A stretch of 30,417 bases of DNA from positions 1-30,417 of the forward strand of contig CAYXUG010000022.1 of NCBI GenBank assembly GCA_964468655.1. The letters run 5' to 3'. Source of the stretch: CAYXUG01 sp964468655 (GTDB lineage Bacteria; Fidelibacterota; Marinisomatia; Marinisomatales; CAYXUG01). Positions 23,032 through 30,417 of this stretch are shown piece after piece. Below the pieces are notes generated by a model that was not told where the DNA came from, ran no database searches, and was given only the letters and a program-made list of their open reading frames with translations. The position numbers and the translations under genes are program-made. Every line of letters starts with the position of its first letter. Within the stretch, counting starts at the first letter, position 1.

Positions 23032-23892
23032 TTAATTTTGAATAATGTCAATCCAACCAGGTTTATGCGTTAGGTTTTCTAGGGTATTTGCGGCGGATTT
23101 GGCATCCTGATAAGAGTCAAAACTTCCTACCCTAATTCTATACCACGTTGTGCCGCGTTCGTCTAAATAAGTTTGCAGATAGGCATCCAGTCCCTGAATC
23201 GTTAATTGTGTCAATTCATTTTGGGCTTCATCGAGCGTTTCCCACGATGAAACCTGGATGGTAAGTTTTCTTTTTTCAGTCTCAGGTTCCTTTTTTATTG
23301 TGACTTTCTTAATAGGTTTTTGTGCAACGTCTGCAGGTTTTTCTTTTGGTGGTTGCAGAATATTGGGTTCTATCGTTGAAAGATCATCTTCAATTGATAC
23401 TCTTGATTCTGCAATTCCAATTTTTTCTTCTAACTTATTTTCTTCGATGGTAGTGGAAAATATTACATCTTCACCTGCAACACCCGATGATATGTCAGTG
23501 GTATTTGAACTCAATGCTTCATAATTGGGGGATTCAACAATCTCACGAGGAAAAATGTTAAATGAAAAGTTTTGTCTAATGGTTTTATCCTGTTCTGTAA
23601 TTCCGACCAAACTAAACTGATAAATGCCAGGAATGTCGGGCAGGAATGAAAGCTCCTTGTTATCATTAAGCAGAATGAGACTATTAACCGTTAGACTGCT
23701 TGTTTTTGGAAAATTTCTCAGTAACCAGTTGTAAGTCATAATTTCTGACGTAGAAGGTCCTTGAGCAGAAATTGTATAATAATTACCGACACTGCCTTCA
23801 AATTCTTCAATTTTTTTGCACTGATTCAGGAACACGATGGAAAAACATAGTAGCAAATGAATTTTTTTTCGATTCATTAGATTTTGAAACAT
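23032..23892 (-). CDS. Lipoprotein-like protein with C-terminal SPOR domain
   Basis: From the ATG at 23892 the product has 286 residues. A basic N terminus, a hydrophobic stretch (IHLLLCFSIVFL) and then NQCKK suggest a type II signal peptide; the lipobox LNQC is atypical, so lipidation is likely but not certain. The middle (about 25-190) is Ser/Thr/Glu/Pro-rich with a beta-rich domain including FLPDIPGIYQFSLVG, possibly a PKD- or Ig-like fold. The C-terminal 75 residues are a SPOR domain (LTIQVSSWETLDEAQNEL, then WYRIRVGSFDSYQDA), which binds glycan strands lacking stem peptides at division sites. GTG 23907 and ATG 23877 are other starts; GGGGTGA fits 23892 best. It overlaps or abuts the end of ndk. 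Confidence 0.84.
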   Translation of the reverse strand: MFQNLMNRKKIHLLLCFSIVFLNQCKKIEEFEGSVGNYYTISAQGPSTSEIMTYNWLLRNFPKTSSLTVNSLILLNDNKELSFLPDIPGIYQFSLVGITEQDKTIRQNFSFNIFPREIVESPNYEALSSNTTDISSGVAGEDVIFSTTIEENKLEEKIGIAESRVSIEDDLSTIEPNILQPPKEKPADVAQKPIKKVTIKKEPETEKRKLTIQVSSWETLDEAQNELTQLTIQGLDAYLQTYLDERGTTWYRIRVGSFDSYQDAKSAANTLENLTHKPGWIDIIQN

Positions 23893-23903
23893 GTATATAA
23901 TAA

Positions 23904-24323
23904 TCACCCCGGAATTTCGCCGTCAGAAAAGAAAAAGGCAATTTCTTTTCTTGCATTTTCTTCAGAATCAGAACCGTGTACTGCGTTGTTTTGAATGCTT
24001 TCAGCAAAATCCTTTCGAATGGTGCCTTCATCCGCTTCAGCAGGATTGGTAGCGCCCATTGTTTCTCTCCAAGAAGATATCGCTTTTTCCTTTTGAAGAA
24101 CGAGGACAACAGATGGTCCCGATGTCATAAATTCCACCAAATCGTTGTAAAAGGGTTTTTCTTTATGCACTTCATAAAATCCTTTTGCCTGTTGGCTGGA
24201 CAGGTGAATTAGCCGCATGGCTTTAATTTGAAAACCTGCTGATAAAATTCTATCAATAATTTTACCTGTATAATTTTTCCCTACCGCATCTGGTTTGATT
24301 ATGCCTAACGTTTGATGGTTCAC
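23904..24323 (-). CDS. ndk: Nucleoside diphosphate kinase
   Basis: Ndk (139 residues) passes the gamma phosphate between nucleoside di- and triphosphates by a ping-pong mechanism. The phosphohistidine is His116 in NNAVHGSDS, and the start TLGIIKPDAV and GATNPAEADEGTIR (90-103) are classic. The start is a GTG in the sequence GTGA that also holds the sucD stop, a 4-base overlap implying coupled translation. Linkage to succinyl-CoA synthetase makes sense: GTP formed by SucCD can be converted to ATP. Confidence 0.95.
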   Translation of the reverse strand: MNHQTLGIIKPDAVGKNYTGKIIDRILSAGFQIKAMRLIHLSSQQAKGFYEVHKEKPFYNDLVEFMTSGPSVVLVLQKEKAISSWRETMGATNPAEADEGTIRKDFAESIQNNAVHGSDSEENARKEIAFFFSDGEIPG

Positions 24324-25207
24324 AATAACCCTTTCTTTTCCAATTCTTCTTTCATGGCATTTCCTAAACCTGCAGGGCTTTCAGCCACTCTGATACCTGC
24401 ACCTGTCAATGAAATCATTTTTTCTTCTGCTGTTCCTTTTCCGCCAGCAATGATAGCGCCTGCATGCCCCATCCGTCTTCCGGGAGGCGCAGTTCTGCCT
24501 GCAATGAAGGCAACGATGGGTTTTGAAAATCCAGTTTTCTGAACCCACTCTGCAACATCTTCTTCAGCAATTCCGCCGATTTCACCAATCAGTACGATGC
24601 CGTGCGTGTTTTTATCTTCCGCAAACAGCTTAAGTAAATCCACAAATGTGCTGCCAATGACGGGATCACCACCAATTCCGATGCAGGTGGATTGACCAAT
24701 GCCAAGTTCAGTTAATTGGTGAACAGCTTCATAGGTGAGTGTGCCGCTTCGGGAAATGACTCCAATATTCCCCGGTTTGTGGATAAATCCCGGCATGATT
24801 CCAACCTTGGCTTGATCCGGGGTAATCACTCCCGGACAGTTGGGACCCACAAGCCGGGCGCCATTTTTTGAAATAAATTCTTTTACCTTAACCATATCAG
24901 CAGCAGGAATTCCTTCCGTGATGCAGATGATTGTTCCAATACCGCCATCGGCTGATTCCATGATTGCATCAACAGCGAAGGGAGGAGGGACAAAAATGAC
25001 AGACGTGTTGGCGCCTGTTTCCTGAACGGCGGTTGATACGGTATCAAAAACTGGAACATCCAAATGTATCTGCCCGCCTTTTCCGGGAGTAACTCCGCCA
25101 ACCACAGGTGTACCGTATGCCATCATCTGTTCTGTGTGAAACGATCCTTCGGAGCCGGTAATGCCCTGAACGATAAGTCTGGTCTCATTTGAAACGAGGA
25201 TACTCAT
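24320..25207 (-). CDS. sucD: Succinyl-CoA synthetase, alpha subunit
   Basis: The 295-residue alpha subunit binds CoA and carries the phosphohistidine of the TCA-cycle enzyme that turns succinyl-CoA, ADP (or GDP) and phosphate into succinate, CoA and ATP (or GTP). The CoA-binding start ILVSNETRLIVQGITGSEG, the VGPNCPGVI loop and the phosphohistidine His248 in RRMGHAGAII are all present. It begins 2 bases after sucC, as is usual. Confidence 0.96.
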   Translation of the reverse strand: MSILVSNETRLIVQGITGSEGSFHTEQMMAYGTPVVGGVTPGKGGQIHLDVPVFDTVSTAVQETGANTSVIFVPPPFAVDAIMESADGGIGTIICITEGIPAADMVKVKEFISKNGARLVGPNCPGVITPDQAKVGIMPGFIHKPGNIGVISRSGTLTYEAVHQLTELGIGQSTCIGIGGDPVIGSTFVDLLKLFAEDKNTHGIVLIGEIGGIAEEDVAEWVQKTGFSKPIVAFIAGRTAPPGRRMGHAGAIIAGGKGTAEEKMISLTGAGIRVAESPAGLGNAMKEELEKKGLL

Positions 25208-25209
25208 TT

Positions 25210-26373
25210 TTATCCGTTAGAAGCTTTCACTGCTTTTTCAGCGCCGTCTTTTAAACTGTATGCAACAATAAAGTCTAAACTTGAATTATTCAATAAGTCA
25301 GCAGCTTTTTCTGCATTGGTTCCTTCGAGCCGTACCACAACCGGAATTGTTACATGCATTTTTGATAATGCATCAATGACGCCCTGTGCCACGCGATCAC
25401 AGCGGACGATACCTCCGAAAATGTTGATGAGAATTGATTTGACAGCAGGATCGCTTAAAATGATTTTGAATCCTTGAGCCACTGTTTCGGAATTTGCAAC
25501 GCCTCCCACATCCAGAAAATTTGCCGGTTCACCATTGAACAGTTTAATAATATCCATGGTTGCCATGGCGAGTCCTGCGCCGTTCACCATGCAGCCCACA
25601 TTGCCATCCAATTTTATGTAGTTCAGATTATGTTTTGATGCTTCAATTTCACTTTCCAGTTCTTCAGTGAGATCGCGCATTTCCAGAATATTTTTATGGC
25701 GGTACATGGCATTATCATCAAAATTCATTTTGGCATCCAACGCAATAATTTTACCCTCTTTCGTCAAAACGAGAGGATTGATTTCTGCCAGAGAACAGTC
25801 ATTTTTCTGAAATGTCCGCCAAAGGGCAAGGAGTGTTTTAACGCAATTATTCGCAGCACTCCCTTTCAGGTCAAGAGAAAAGGCGAGGTTTCTGGCTTGA
25901 AAAGGCGTCAGACCATGTGCAGGATCAATCCATTGCTTGTAGATTTTCTCAGGTGTTTCATCGGCGACTTTTTCAATATCAACGCCGCCTTCGGTTGAGA
26001 CCATAAATGCAAATCTGTTTACAGTTCTGTCCAGGGCAATTCCTGCATAAAATTCTGATTGAATGTTGACTCCTTCTTCGATGAGGAGGCGGTTGACTTT
26101 TTTTCCCCCGGAACCGGTCTGGTGGGTCACCAAGTTAGAACCGAGTATTGATTCAGCAAGGGATTTTACTTCATCAATACTTTTAGCAATTTTGATGCCG
26201 CCGCCTTTTCCTCTGCCTCCGGTGTGGATCTGTGCTTTGACTGCAAAAACGGAACCTCCCAATTTCACCGCTGTTTCTTTAGCTTCATCCGGGGAGAATG
26301 CCGGAAATCCTCGGGGAACGGGCACACCCTCTTCGCTGAACAATGCTTTTGCCTGATACTCGTGGATTTTCAT
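25210..26373 (-). CDS. sucC: Succinyl-CoA synthetase, beta subunit
   Basis: The 387-residue beta subunit contributes the ATP-grasp nucleotide site and the C-terminal ligase domain. MKIHEYQAKALF, AVKAQIHTGGRGKGGGIK and the ligase-domain motif GGIVRCDRVAQGV identify it. Whether it prefers ADP or GDP cannot be decided by eye. It lies one base after the carbamate-kinase stop codon. Confidence 0.96.
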   Translation of the reverse strand: MKIHEYQAKALFSEEGVPVPRGFPAFSPDEAKETAVKLGGSVFAVKAQIHTGGRGKGGGIKIAKSIDEVKSLAESILGSNLVTHQTGSGGKKVNRLLIEEGVNIQSEFYAGIALDRTVNRFAFMVSTEGGVDIEKVADETPEKIYKQWIDPAHGLTPFQARNLAFSLDLKGSAANNCVKTLLALWRTFQKNDCSLAEINPLVLTKEGKIIALDAKMNFDDNAMYRHKNILEMRDLTEELESEIEASKHNLNYIKLDGNVGCMVNGAGLAMATMDIIKLFNGEPANFLDVGGVANSETVAQGFKIILSDPAVKSILINIFGGIVRCDRVAQGVIDALSKMHVTIPVVVRLEGTNAEKAADLLNNSSLDFIVAYSLKDGAEKAVKASNG

Positions 26374-26374
26374 T

Positions 26375-27328
26375 TTAGTTTAGAATTGTTGTCCCGGATT
26401 TTCCATTCAATGCGTTTTCAATTTCCGTAATGGAAGTGATAACAACTTTTTCACCATGATATTTTAGAAAATAAATGGCAGCTTCAATTTTGGGTGCCAT
26501 GCTGCCTTTTTGAAATTGACCATCATTGAGGTATTTTTCAGCTTCTTTAATTGACATTGTTTTCAGAGGATTTTGTGTCAGTTTATTAAAGTCTAAATAT
26601 ACACAATCTACATTTGTTATTATCCATAATTCTTCAGCTTTCAGGATTCTTCCAAGCAATGCCGCAGAGTAATCCTTGTCAATAACAGCATCCAATCCTT
26701 CAAGGTTTTCATTTTCATCATAATAAACTGGAATCCCGCCGCCGCCTGATGCAAGTACAATTGTTCCCCGTTCCACCAATGCTTTTGCGCTCAATCCATG
26801 CATGATATATTGTGGCAATGGACTTGAAACCACCCGCCGCCATTCTCCGGGATTTTGCTCTTTAATATCCCATTGAAACTTTTTTGTCAATTTGCTTATT
26901 TCGTTATGGTTATAAACCGGTCCAATAAATTTGGTCGGCTTTTTAATTGCAGGATCATTTTTATCAACCACCACCTGTGTAACGAGAGTGACAACTTCCC
27001 AGTCTATTTCATTTATTTTAAGAATATTCTGTAATGACTGCTGAATCATATAGCCAATGGTACCCTGGGTACCTGCCACACAGAGACCCAGCGGGAGAGA
27101 AGGCACCCTATCGTGAGTGATATCCATTCTCAGTAATTCGTCACCGACCTGCGGACCGTTTCCATGAGTGATGCACAAGTTGTACTCCTTCTTTACGAAA
27201 TGCATGATTGCGTTCAAACTTTCCCGGGTGTGAGCGAATTGTTCGGTAATTGTTCCCGTGCCTTCTGATGGAGAAAGGGCATTTCCCCCCAAAGCGACTA
27301 CAGCTGTGCGGTTTTTGTTTTGAATCAT
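26375..27328 (-). CDS. arcC: Carbamate kinase
   Basis: A 317-residue member of the amino-acid-kinase fold. Carbamate kinase makes ATP from carbamoyl phosphate and ADP in arginine, agmatine or purine fermentation, with the reverse reaction also possible. Signatures are VVALGGNALSP near the N terminus, THGNGPQVGDELLRM, PLGLCVAGTQGTIGYMIQQ, ASGGGGIPV, VIDKDYSAALL and KGSMAPKIEAA. The start ATG overlaps the upstream gene's stop (ATGA), so it is translationally coupled to the cDPG-synthetase-like NTPase. No arginine deiminase or carbamoyltransferase gene lies in the window, so the source of its carbamoyl phosphate is open. The symbol arcC follows the family name. Confidence 0.94.
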   Translation of the reverse strand: MIQNKNRTAVVALGGNALSPSEGTGTITEQFAHTRESLNAIMHFVKKEYNLCITHGNGPQVGDELLRMDITHDRVPSLPLGLCVAGTQGTIGYMIQQSLQNILKINEIDWEVVTLVTQVVVDKNDPAIKKPTKFIGPVYNHNEISKLTKKFQWDIKEQNPGEWRRVVSSPLPQYIMHGLSAKALVERGTIVLASGGGGIPVYYDENENLEGLDAVIDKDYSAALLGRILKAEELWIITNVDCVYLDFNKLTQNPLKTMSIKEAEKYLNDGQFQKGSMAPKIEAAIYFLKYHGEKVVITSITEIENALNGKSGTTILN

Positions 27329-28641
27329 GAAATGAAAGGTTGAAGGACGTCTTCCATATTGGGATTTCCAATTTCCGCCAAATCGTAAGTTACTCTAACG
27401 GATGGTTTGTTTATGGAAATGATTCTACTCAAATCAATGGGCGTACCGATAACAACCACATCGCAATCAGTAGAATTAATAGTTGATTCCAAATCATTCA
27501 TTTGTCCATCTCCATACCCCATTGCTGGCAAAACCTTGCCAATTTCAGGATATTTTTCAAACGTGTCAGAAATGGAGGAAACTGTCCATGGCCGGGGATC
27601 AACAATTTCACTGGCGCCAAATTTTTCAGCAGCTACCGTCCCGGCGCCAAATTTCATATTGCCGTGTGTCAGCGTCGGTCCGTCTTCAACGATCAGGCAC
27701 CGCTTACCAATGATTATGGATGAATCTTCAACTGAAACCGGGGAATTTGCTTCAATAACAACGGCTTTCGGGTTGAGGTCTGCAATGTTGGATTTTACGA
27801 TATCCACATTTTTCTTGTCAGCCGAATCCATTTTATTAATGACAACTACATCCGCCATTCTCAGGTTGGATTCACCGGGGTAGAATTTCAATTCATGCCC
27901 CGGGCGGTGAGGGTCCGCAACAACAATAAATAGATCGGGTTTGTAAAAAGGAAGGTCGTTATTGCCGCCGTCCCAGAGTATGATATCCGCTTCCTGTTCT
28001 GCCTGTTCGACTATTTTCTGGTAATCCACTCCAGCATAGACCACAGATCCCCGTTCGATATGCGGCTCGTATTCTTCCATTTCTTCGATGGTACAATCGT
28101 GGAGTTTCAAATCTTCTACTGTTTCAAACCGCTGAGCAATTTGTTTCGTGAGGTCGCCGTAAGGCATGGGATGGCGTATTGCCACGACCTTTTTCCCTGC
28201 TGCTTTTAGCACTTCTGCAACACGACGGGTAGTCTGGCTTTTGCCGCAGCCCGTACGGACAGCACCAATGGCAACAACAGGTTTACTGGATTTAATCATG
28301 GTTTTTTCACCACCCAGCAGTTTAAAATTAGCGCCGCATTTCAGCACTTCGGACGCAATGTGCATGACATATTCATGTGAAATATCACTGTAACTGAAGA
28401 CAACATCATCCACATTCAATTCTTTGATCAACCTAGAGAGTTCTTTTTCATCATAAATGGAAATACCGTCTGGATAAAGTTTACCGCATATTTCAGGCGG
28501 ATATACACGATCTTCGATATTTGGAATTTGTGTGGCAGTGAAAGCAACCACTTCAGAATTGGAATCATTTCTGTACACCGTATTAAAATTATGGAAGTCC
28601 CTTCCGGCAGCTCCCATTATTAGAACTTTTGTTTTGTTCAT
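27325..28641 (-). CDS. Cyclic 2,3-diphosphoglycerate synthetase-family P-loop NTPase
   Basis: A 438-residue protein of the family named after the archaeal cDPG synthetase. Residues 1 to about 117 look like a Rossmann-like domain (VLIMGAAGRDF at the start). A P-loop domain follows with IGAVRTGCGKSQTTRR (Walker A at 126-135), DIILWDGGNNDLPF (219-232) and VVVINKMD, whose NKMD at 269-272 is a G4-type guanine-specificity motif. This resembles the SIMIBI class of HypB, UreG and CobW more than a small-molecule synthetase. cDPG itself is known only from methanogens, so the enzymatic name is doubtful here. GGAGA (28654-28650) sits 8 bases before the ATG at 28641, which settles that start over the TTG at 28656. 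It is coupled to arcC by a 4-base overlap. Confidence 0.82.
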   Translation of the reverse strand: MNKTKVLIMGAAGRDFHNFNTVYRNDSNSEVVAFTATQIPNIEDRVYPPEICGKLYPDGISIYDEKELSRLIKELNVDDVVFSYSDISHEYVMHIASEVLKCGANFKLLGGEKTMIKSSKPVVAIGAVRTGCGKSQTTRRVAEVLKAAGKKVVAIRHPMPYGDLTKQIAQRFETVEDLKLHDCTIEEMEEYEPHIERGSVVYAGVDYQKIVEQAEQEADIILWDGGNNDLPFYKPDLFIVVADPHRPGHELKFYPGESNLRMADVVVINKMDSADKKNVDIVKSNIADLNPKAVVIEANSPVSVEDSSIIIGKRCLIVEDGPTLTHGNMKFGAGTVAAEKFGASEIVDPRPWTVSSISDTFEKYPEIGKVLPAMGYGDGQMNDLESTINSTDCDVVVIGTPIDLSRIISINKPSVRVTYDLAEIGNPNMEDVLQPFIS

Positions 28642-28699
28642 TTTATTTTTCTCCAATCAAATTATTTTATTTTTTCTATCTAATGAGGTGATCTGATAT

Positions 28700-30337
28700 T
28701 TACGATTTTTTCATAAATGGATATCTGTAATTCTTTGGGGGATCGAAGTTTTCTTTTATGGTACGCTGCGAAACCCACCGGACAAGATTGAACATGGATC
28801 CCGCTTTATCATTGGTACCAGAAGCGCGGCTTCCGCCGAAGGGTTGCTGACCGACCACAGCCCCTGTGGGCTTATCATTGATGTAAAAATTCCCCGCTGC
28901 ATGGGTGAGTTTTTTGGTTGCTTCTGCAATTGCTTTTTTATCCTGCGCCATGACGCACCCTGTGAGTGCATAAGGTGAAGTGGTGTCCACCAGTTCAAGT
29001 GTTTCTGGCCATTTTTTCTCTTCATAAACATATATTGTTAGAACAGGTCCGAATATTTCTTCTTCCATTGTTTTGAAATGAGGATCGGTTGTTACGATGG
29101 TAGTGGGTTCGATGAAGTATCCTTTGGAATCGTCATATCCGCCACCGGTGATGATTTCAGCATGGGTACTGTTTTTTGCATAATCGATGAATTTAGCAAT
29201 AGAATCAAAAGCAGTTCTGTCAATAACGGCATTCATAAAATTGGAAAAATCTTCCACATCTCCCATTTTGATAGATTCGACTTCCGAAACGTAGGCATCT
29301 TTTGTTTCATCCCATCGGGAAGAGGGGAGGTATGCCCGTGACATGGCGGAACATTTCTGACCCTGATACTCAAAAGCGCCTCTGACCATTGCAGTGACTA
29401 CCACACCAATGTCGGTGGATTCATGGGCAATGCAGAAATCTTTTCCACCGGTCTCACCTACGATGCGTGGATAGGACCGGTATTGATGAATATTTCCACC
29501 AATCGTTTTCCACATACCTTGAAACACTTCTGTTGATCCTGTGAAGTGTATCCCGGCGAGTTGATTGTGATTAATAACATTAGGTCCTACTTGTGAACCC
29601 GAGCCGGGAATGAAGTTGATCACACCATCGGGCAATCCCGCTTCCTGAAACATTTTCATTAGGAAATAGGCGGGATAGACAGCGCTGGATGCCGGTTTCC
29701 ACAATGCCACATTCCCCAGGATGGCAGGGGAGGTGGGGAGATTTCCCGCAATGCTGACAAAATTGAATGGTGTCACAGCAAATACAAATCCCTCAAGCGG
29801 GCGGTGTTCGGTGCTGTTCTGTGTCGGATCCGGGGAATACATGGGCTGGGTGTTGTAGAGTTCCTGAGCGAACCATACATTGAAATTTAAAAAATCGATA
29901 AATTCGCAGGCAGAATCAATCTCCGCTTGAAATACATTTTTGCTTACATTGAGCATGGTGGATGCATTGACAAGGTCGCGGTATGGTCCGGCAAGTAATT
30001 CAGCCATCTTTATGAATATTTTCGCTCTTTCTTCAAAAGGTGTTACGGACCAGGTTTTCCAGGCTTCCAGTACGCCGGAAATGGCTTGATCAACTTCCTG
30101 TTTACCTGCTTTGTGGTATTTCGCCAGCACGTGCTGATGATTGTGGGGCATCACGCAAGTACCAAGATCGCCGGTGCGGACGTCCTTCCCGCCTATAATG
30201 AGGGGGATTTCAATTTCCTGATTTTTTAATTCTGCAAGTTTTCTCTTTAAAGAGTCCCGTTCGGGACTACCCGGTTTGTACCCTTTGATCGGTTCATTCA
30301 CCGGTTTTGAGACAAAATCTACCTTTGTATGTTTCAT
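28700..30337 (-). CDS. pruA: L-glutamate gamma-semialdehyde (1-pyrroline-5-carboxylate) dehydrogenase
   Basis: This 545-residue aldehyde dehydrogenase matches the stand-alone ALDH4-type P5C dehydrogenase, which oxidises glutamate semialdehyde to glutamate with NAD+, the last step of proline and ornithine breakdown. The catalytic Cys329 lies in EYQGQKCSAMSRAY and the general base Glu295 in VGETGGKD; VTPFNFVSIAGNL, HFTGST and QQPFGGSRASGTNDK are P5CDH-typical. Its N terminus of about 45 residues before the core is normal for the group. It lies 58 bases upstream of the P-loop NTPase gene, and is probably the first gene of the minus-strand run that ends with the membrane protein. No proline dehydrogenase is seen. 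Confidence 0.93.
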   Translation of the reverse strand: MKHTKVDFVSKPVNEPIKGYKPGSPERDSLKRKLAELKNQEIEIPLIIGGKDVRTGDLGTCVMPHNHQHVLAKYHKAGKQEVDQAISGVLEAWKTWSVTPFEERAKIFIKMAELLAGPYRDLVNASTMLNVSKNVFQAEIDSACEFIDFLNFNVWFAQELYNTQPMYSPDPTQNSTEHRPLEGFVFAVTPFNFVSIAGNLPTSPAILGNVALWKPASSAVYPAYFLMKMFQEAGLPDGVINFIPGSGSQVGPNVINHNQLAGIHFTGSTEVFQGMWKTIGGNIHQYRSYPRIVGETGGKDFCIAHESTDIGVVVTAMVRGAFEYQGQKCSAMSRAYLPSSRWDETKDAYVSEVESIKMGDVEDFSNFMNAVIDRTAFDSIAKFIDYAKNSTHAEIITGGGYDDSKGYFIEPTTIVTTDPHFKTMEEEIFGPVLTIYVYEEKKWPETLELVDTTSPYALTGCVMAQDKKAIAEATKKLTHAAGNFYINDKPTGAVVGQQPFGGSRASGTNDKAGSMFNLVRWVSQRTIKENFDPPKNYRYPFMKKS

Positions 30338-30373
30338 GATTAAACCTTTATTGATGAAGATTATGACACTTGG

Positions 30374-30389
30374 ATAGACATGGTTTACA
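30374..30389 (-). repeat. 16-base repeat, right copy (inverted)
   Basis: ATAGACATGGTTTACA here is the exact reverse complement of the sequence at 27-42. It lies about 40 bases upstream of the pruA start, so it could also be a regulatory site if the sequence recurs before other genes. The remaining bases to the window end are AT-rich and show no gene. Confidence 0.45.
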
Positions 30390-30417
30390 CATTTAGAATT
30401 TAATGCTCTTTTATTAT

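Noticed and set aside
27407..27883. 158-codon plus-strand frame
   Set aside because: It is the antisense shadow of the P-loop NTPase gene; Ser/Thr-rich content is typical of mirror frames.
28642..28656. TTG start for the P-loop NTPase
   Set aside because: The codons from 28656 overlap the GGAGA ribosome-binding site that is correctly spaced for the ATG at 28641.
1..30417. CRISPR array, prophage, integrase, tRNA or rRNA genes
   Set aside because: I saw no regularly spaced direct repeats, no phage or recombinase genes, and no tRNA- or rRNA-like sequence in the short spacers.

Overview
The window reads as a dense chromosomal segment of a Gram-negative bacterium of the FCB (Fibrobacteres-Chlorobi-Bacteroidetes) side of the tree; a marine Marinimicrobia/SAR406-like lineage is my best guess. 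The grounds are an Lpt lipopolysaccharide-export permease, a lipoprotein with a SPOR domain, murein-recycling enzymes, moderately AT-rich DNA with short spacers, one promoter-like match to the Bacteroidetes TAnnTTTG element, and an RNase III with Asn at a metal-ligand position, which I recall from Bacteroidetes. The phylum call is inference; no rRNA or tRNA gene is visible.

Layout. (1) 1-3250, minus strand: a BASS-family transporter, a NYN/LabA-like nuclease, a previously uncalled 63-residue DUF4177-like protein that appears to start at AUU, a 336-base non-coding stretch with an interspersed-repeat-like element, and an LptF/LptG permease. (2) 3430-7280: an NhaC-type antiporter (+) whose stop codon is shared with a convergent CorC/HlyC-like CBS membrane protein (-), then an alpha/beta hydrolase (-). 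(3) 7450-12922, plus strand: a tightly packed run murQ, anmK, phosphomannomutase/phosphoglucomutase, polyprenyl diphosphate synthase and bifunctional phosphoglucose/phosphomannose isomerase, linking recycling of cell-wall anhydro-MurNAc with sugar-phosphate and isoprenoid supply. (4) 12929-14461: a markedly AT-rich insert with a secreted HExxH metallopeptidase and an in-frame downstream fragment. (5) 14536-15105: a DUF151 bifunctional nuclease with its own promoter. (6) 15121-21719, minus strand: the classical fatty-acid/phospholipid operon yceD-rpmF-plsX-fabH-fabD-fabG-acpP-fabF-rnc. (7) 21814-30337, minus strand: pruA, a cDPG-synthetase-family P-loop NTPase, carbamate kinase, sucC, sucD, ndk, a SPOR lipoprotein and an unknown polytopic membrane protein with an acidic tail.

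Functional picture. Region 7 looks like amino-acid catabolism coupled to substrate-level phosphorylation: P5C dehydrogenase yields glutamate and NADH, carbamate kinase makes ATP from carbamoyl phosphate, succinyl-CoA synthetase makes ATP or GTP, and Ndk balances the nucleotide pools. No arginine deiminase, ornithine carbamoyltransferase or proline dehydrogenase gene lies in the window. The items most worth following are the cDPG-synthetase-like NTPase translationally coupled to carbamate kinase, the AUU-start DUF4177 gene, and the AT-rich peptidase island with its suspicious in-frame stop. A 16-base sequence occurs in inverted orientation at the two ends of the window and may be part of a dispersed element.
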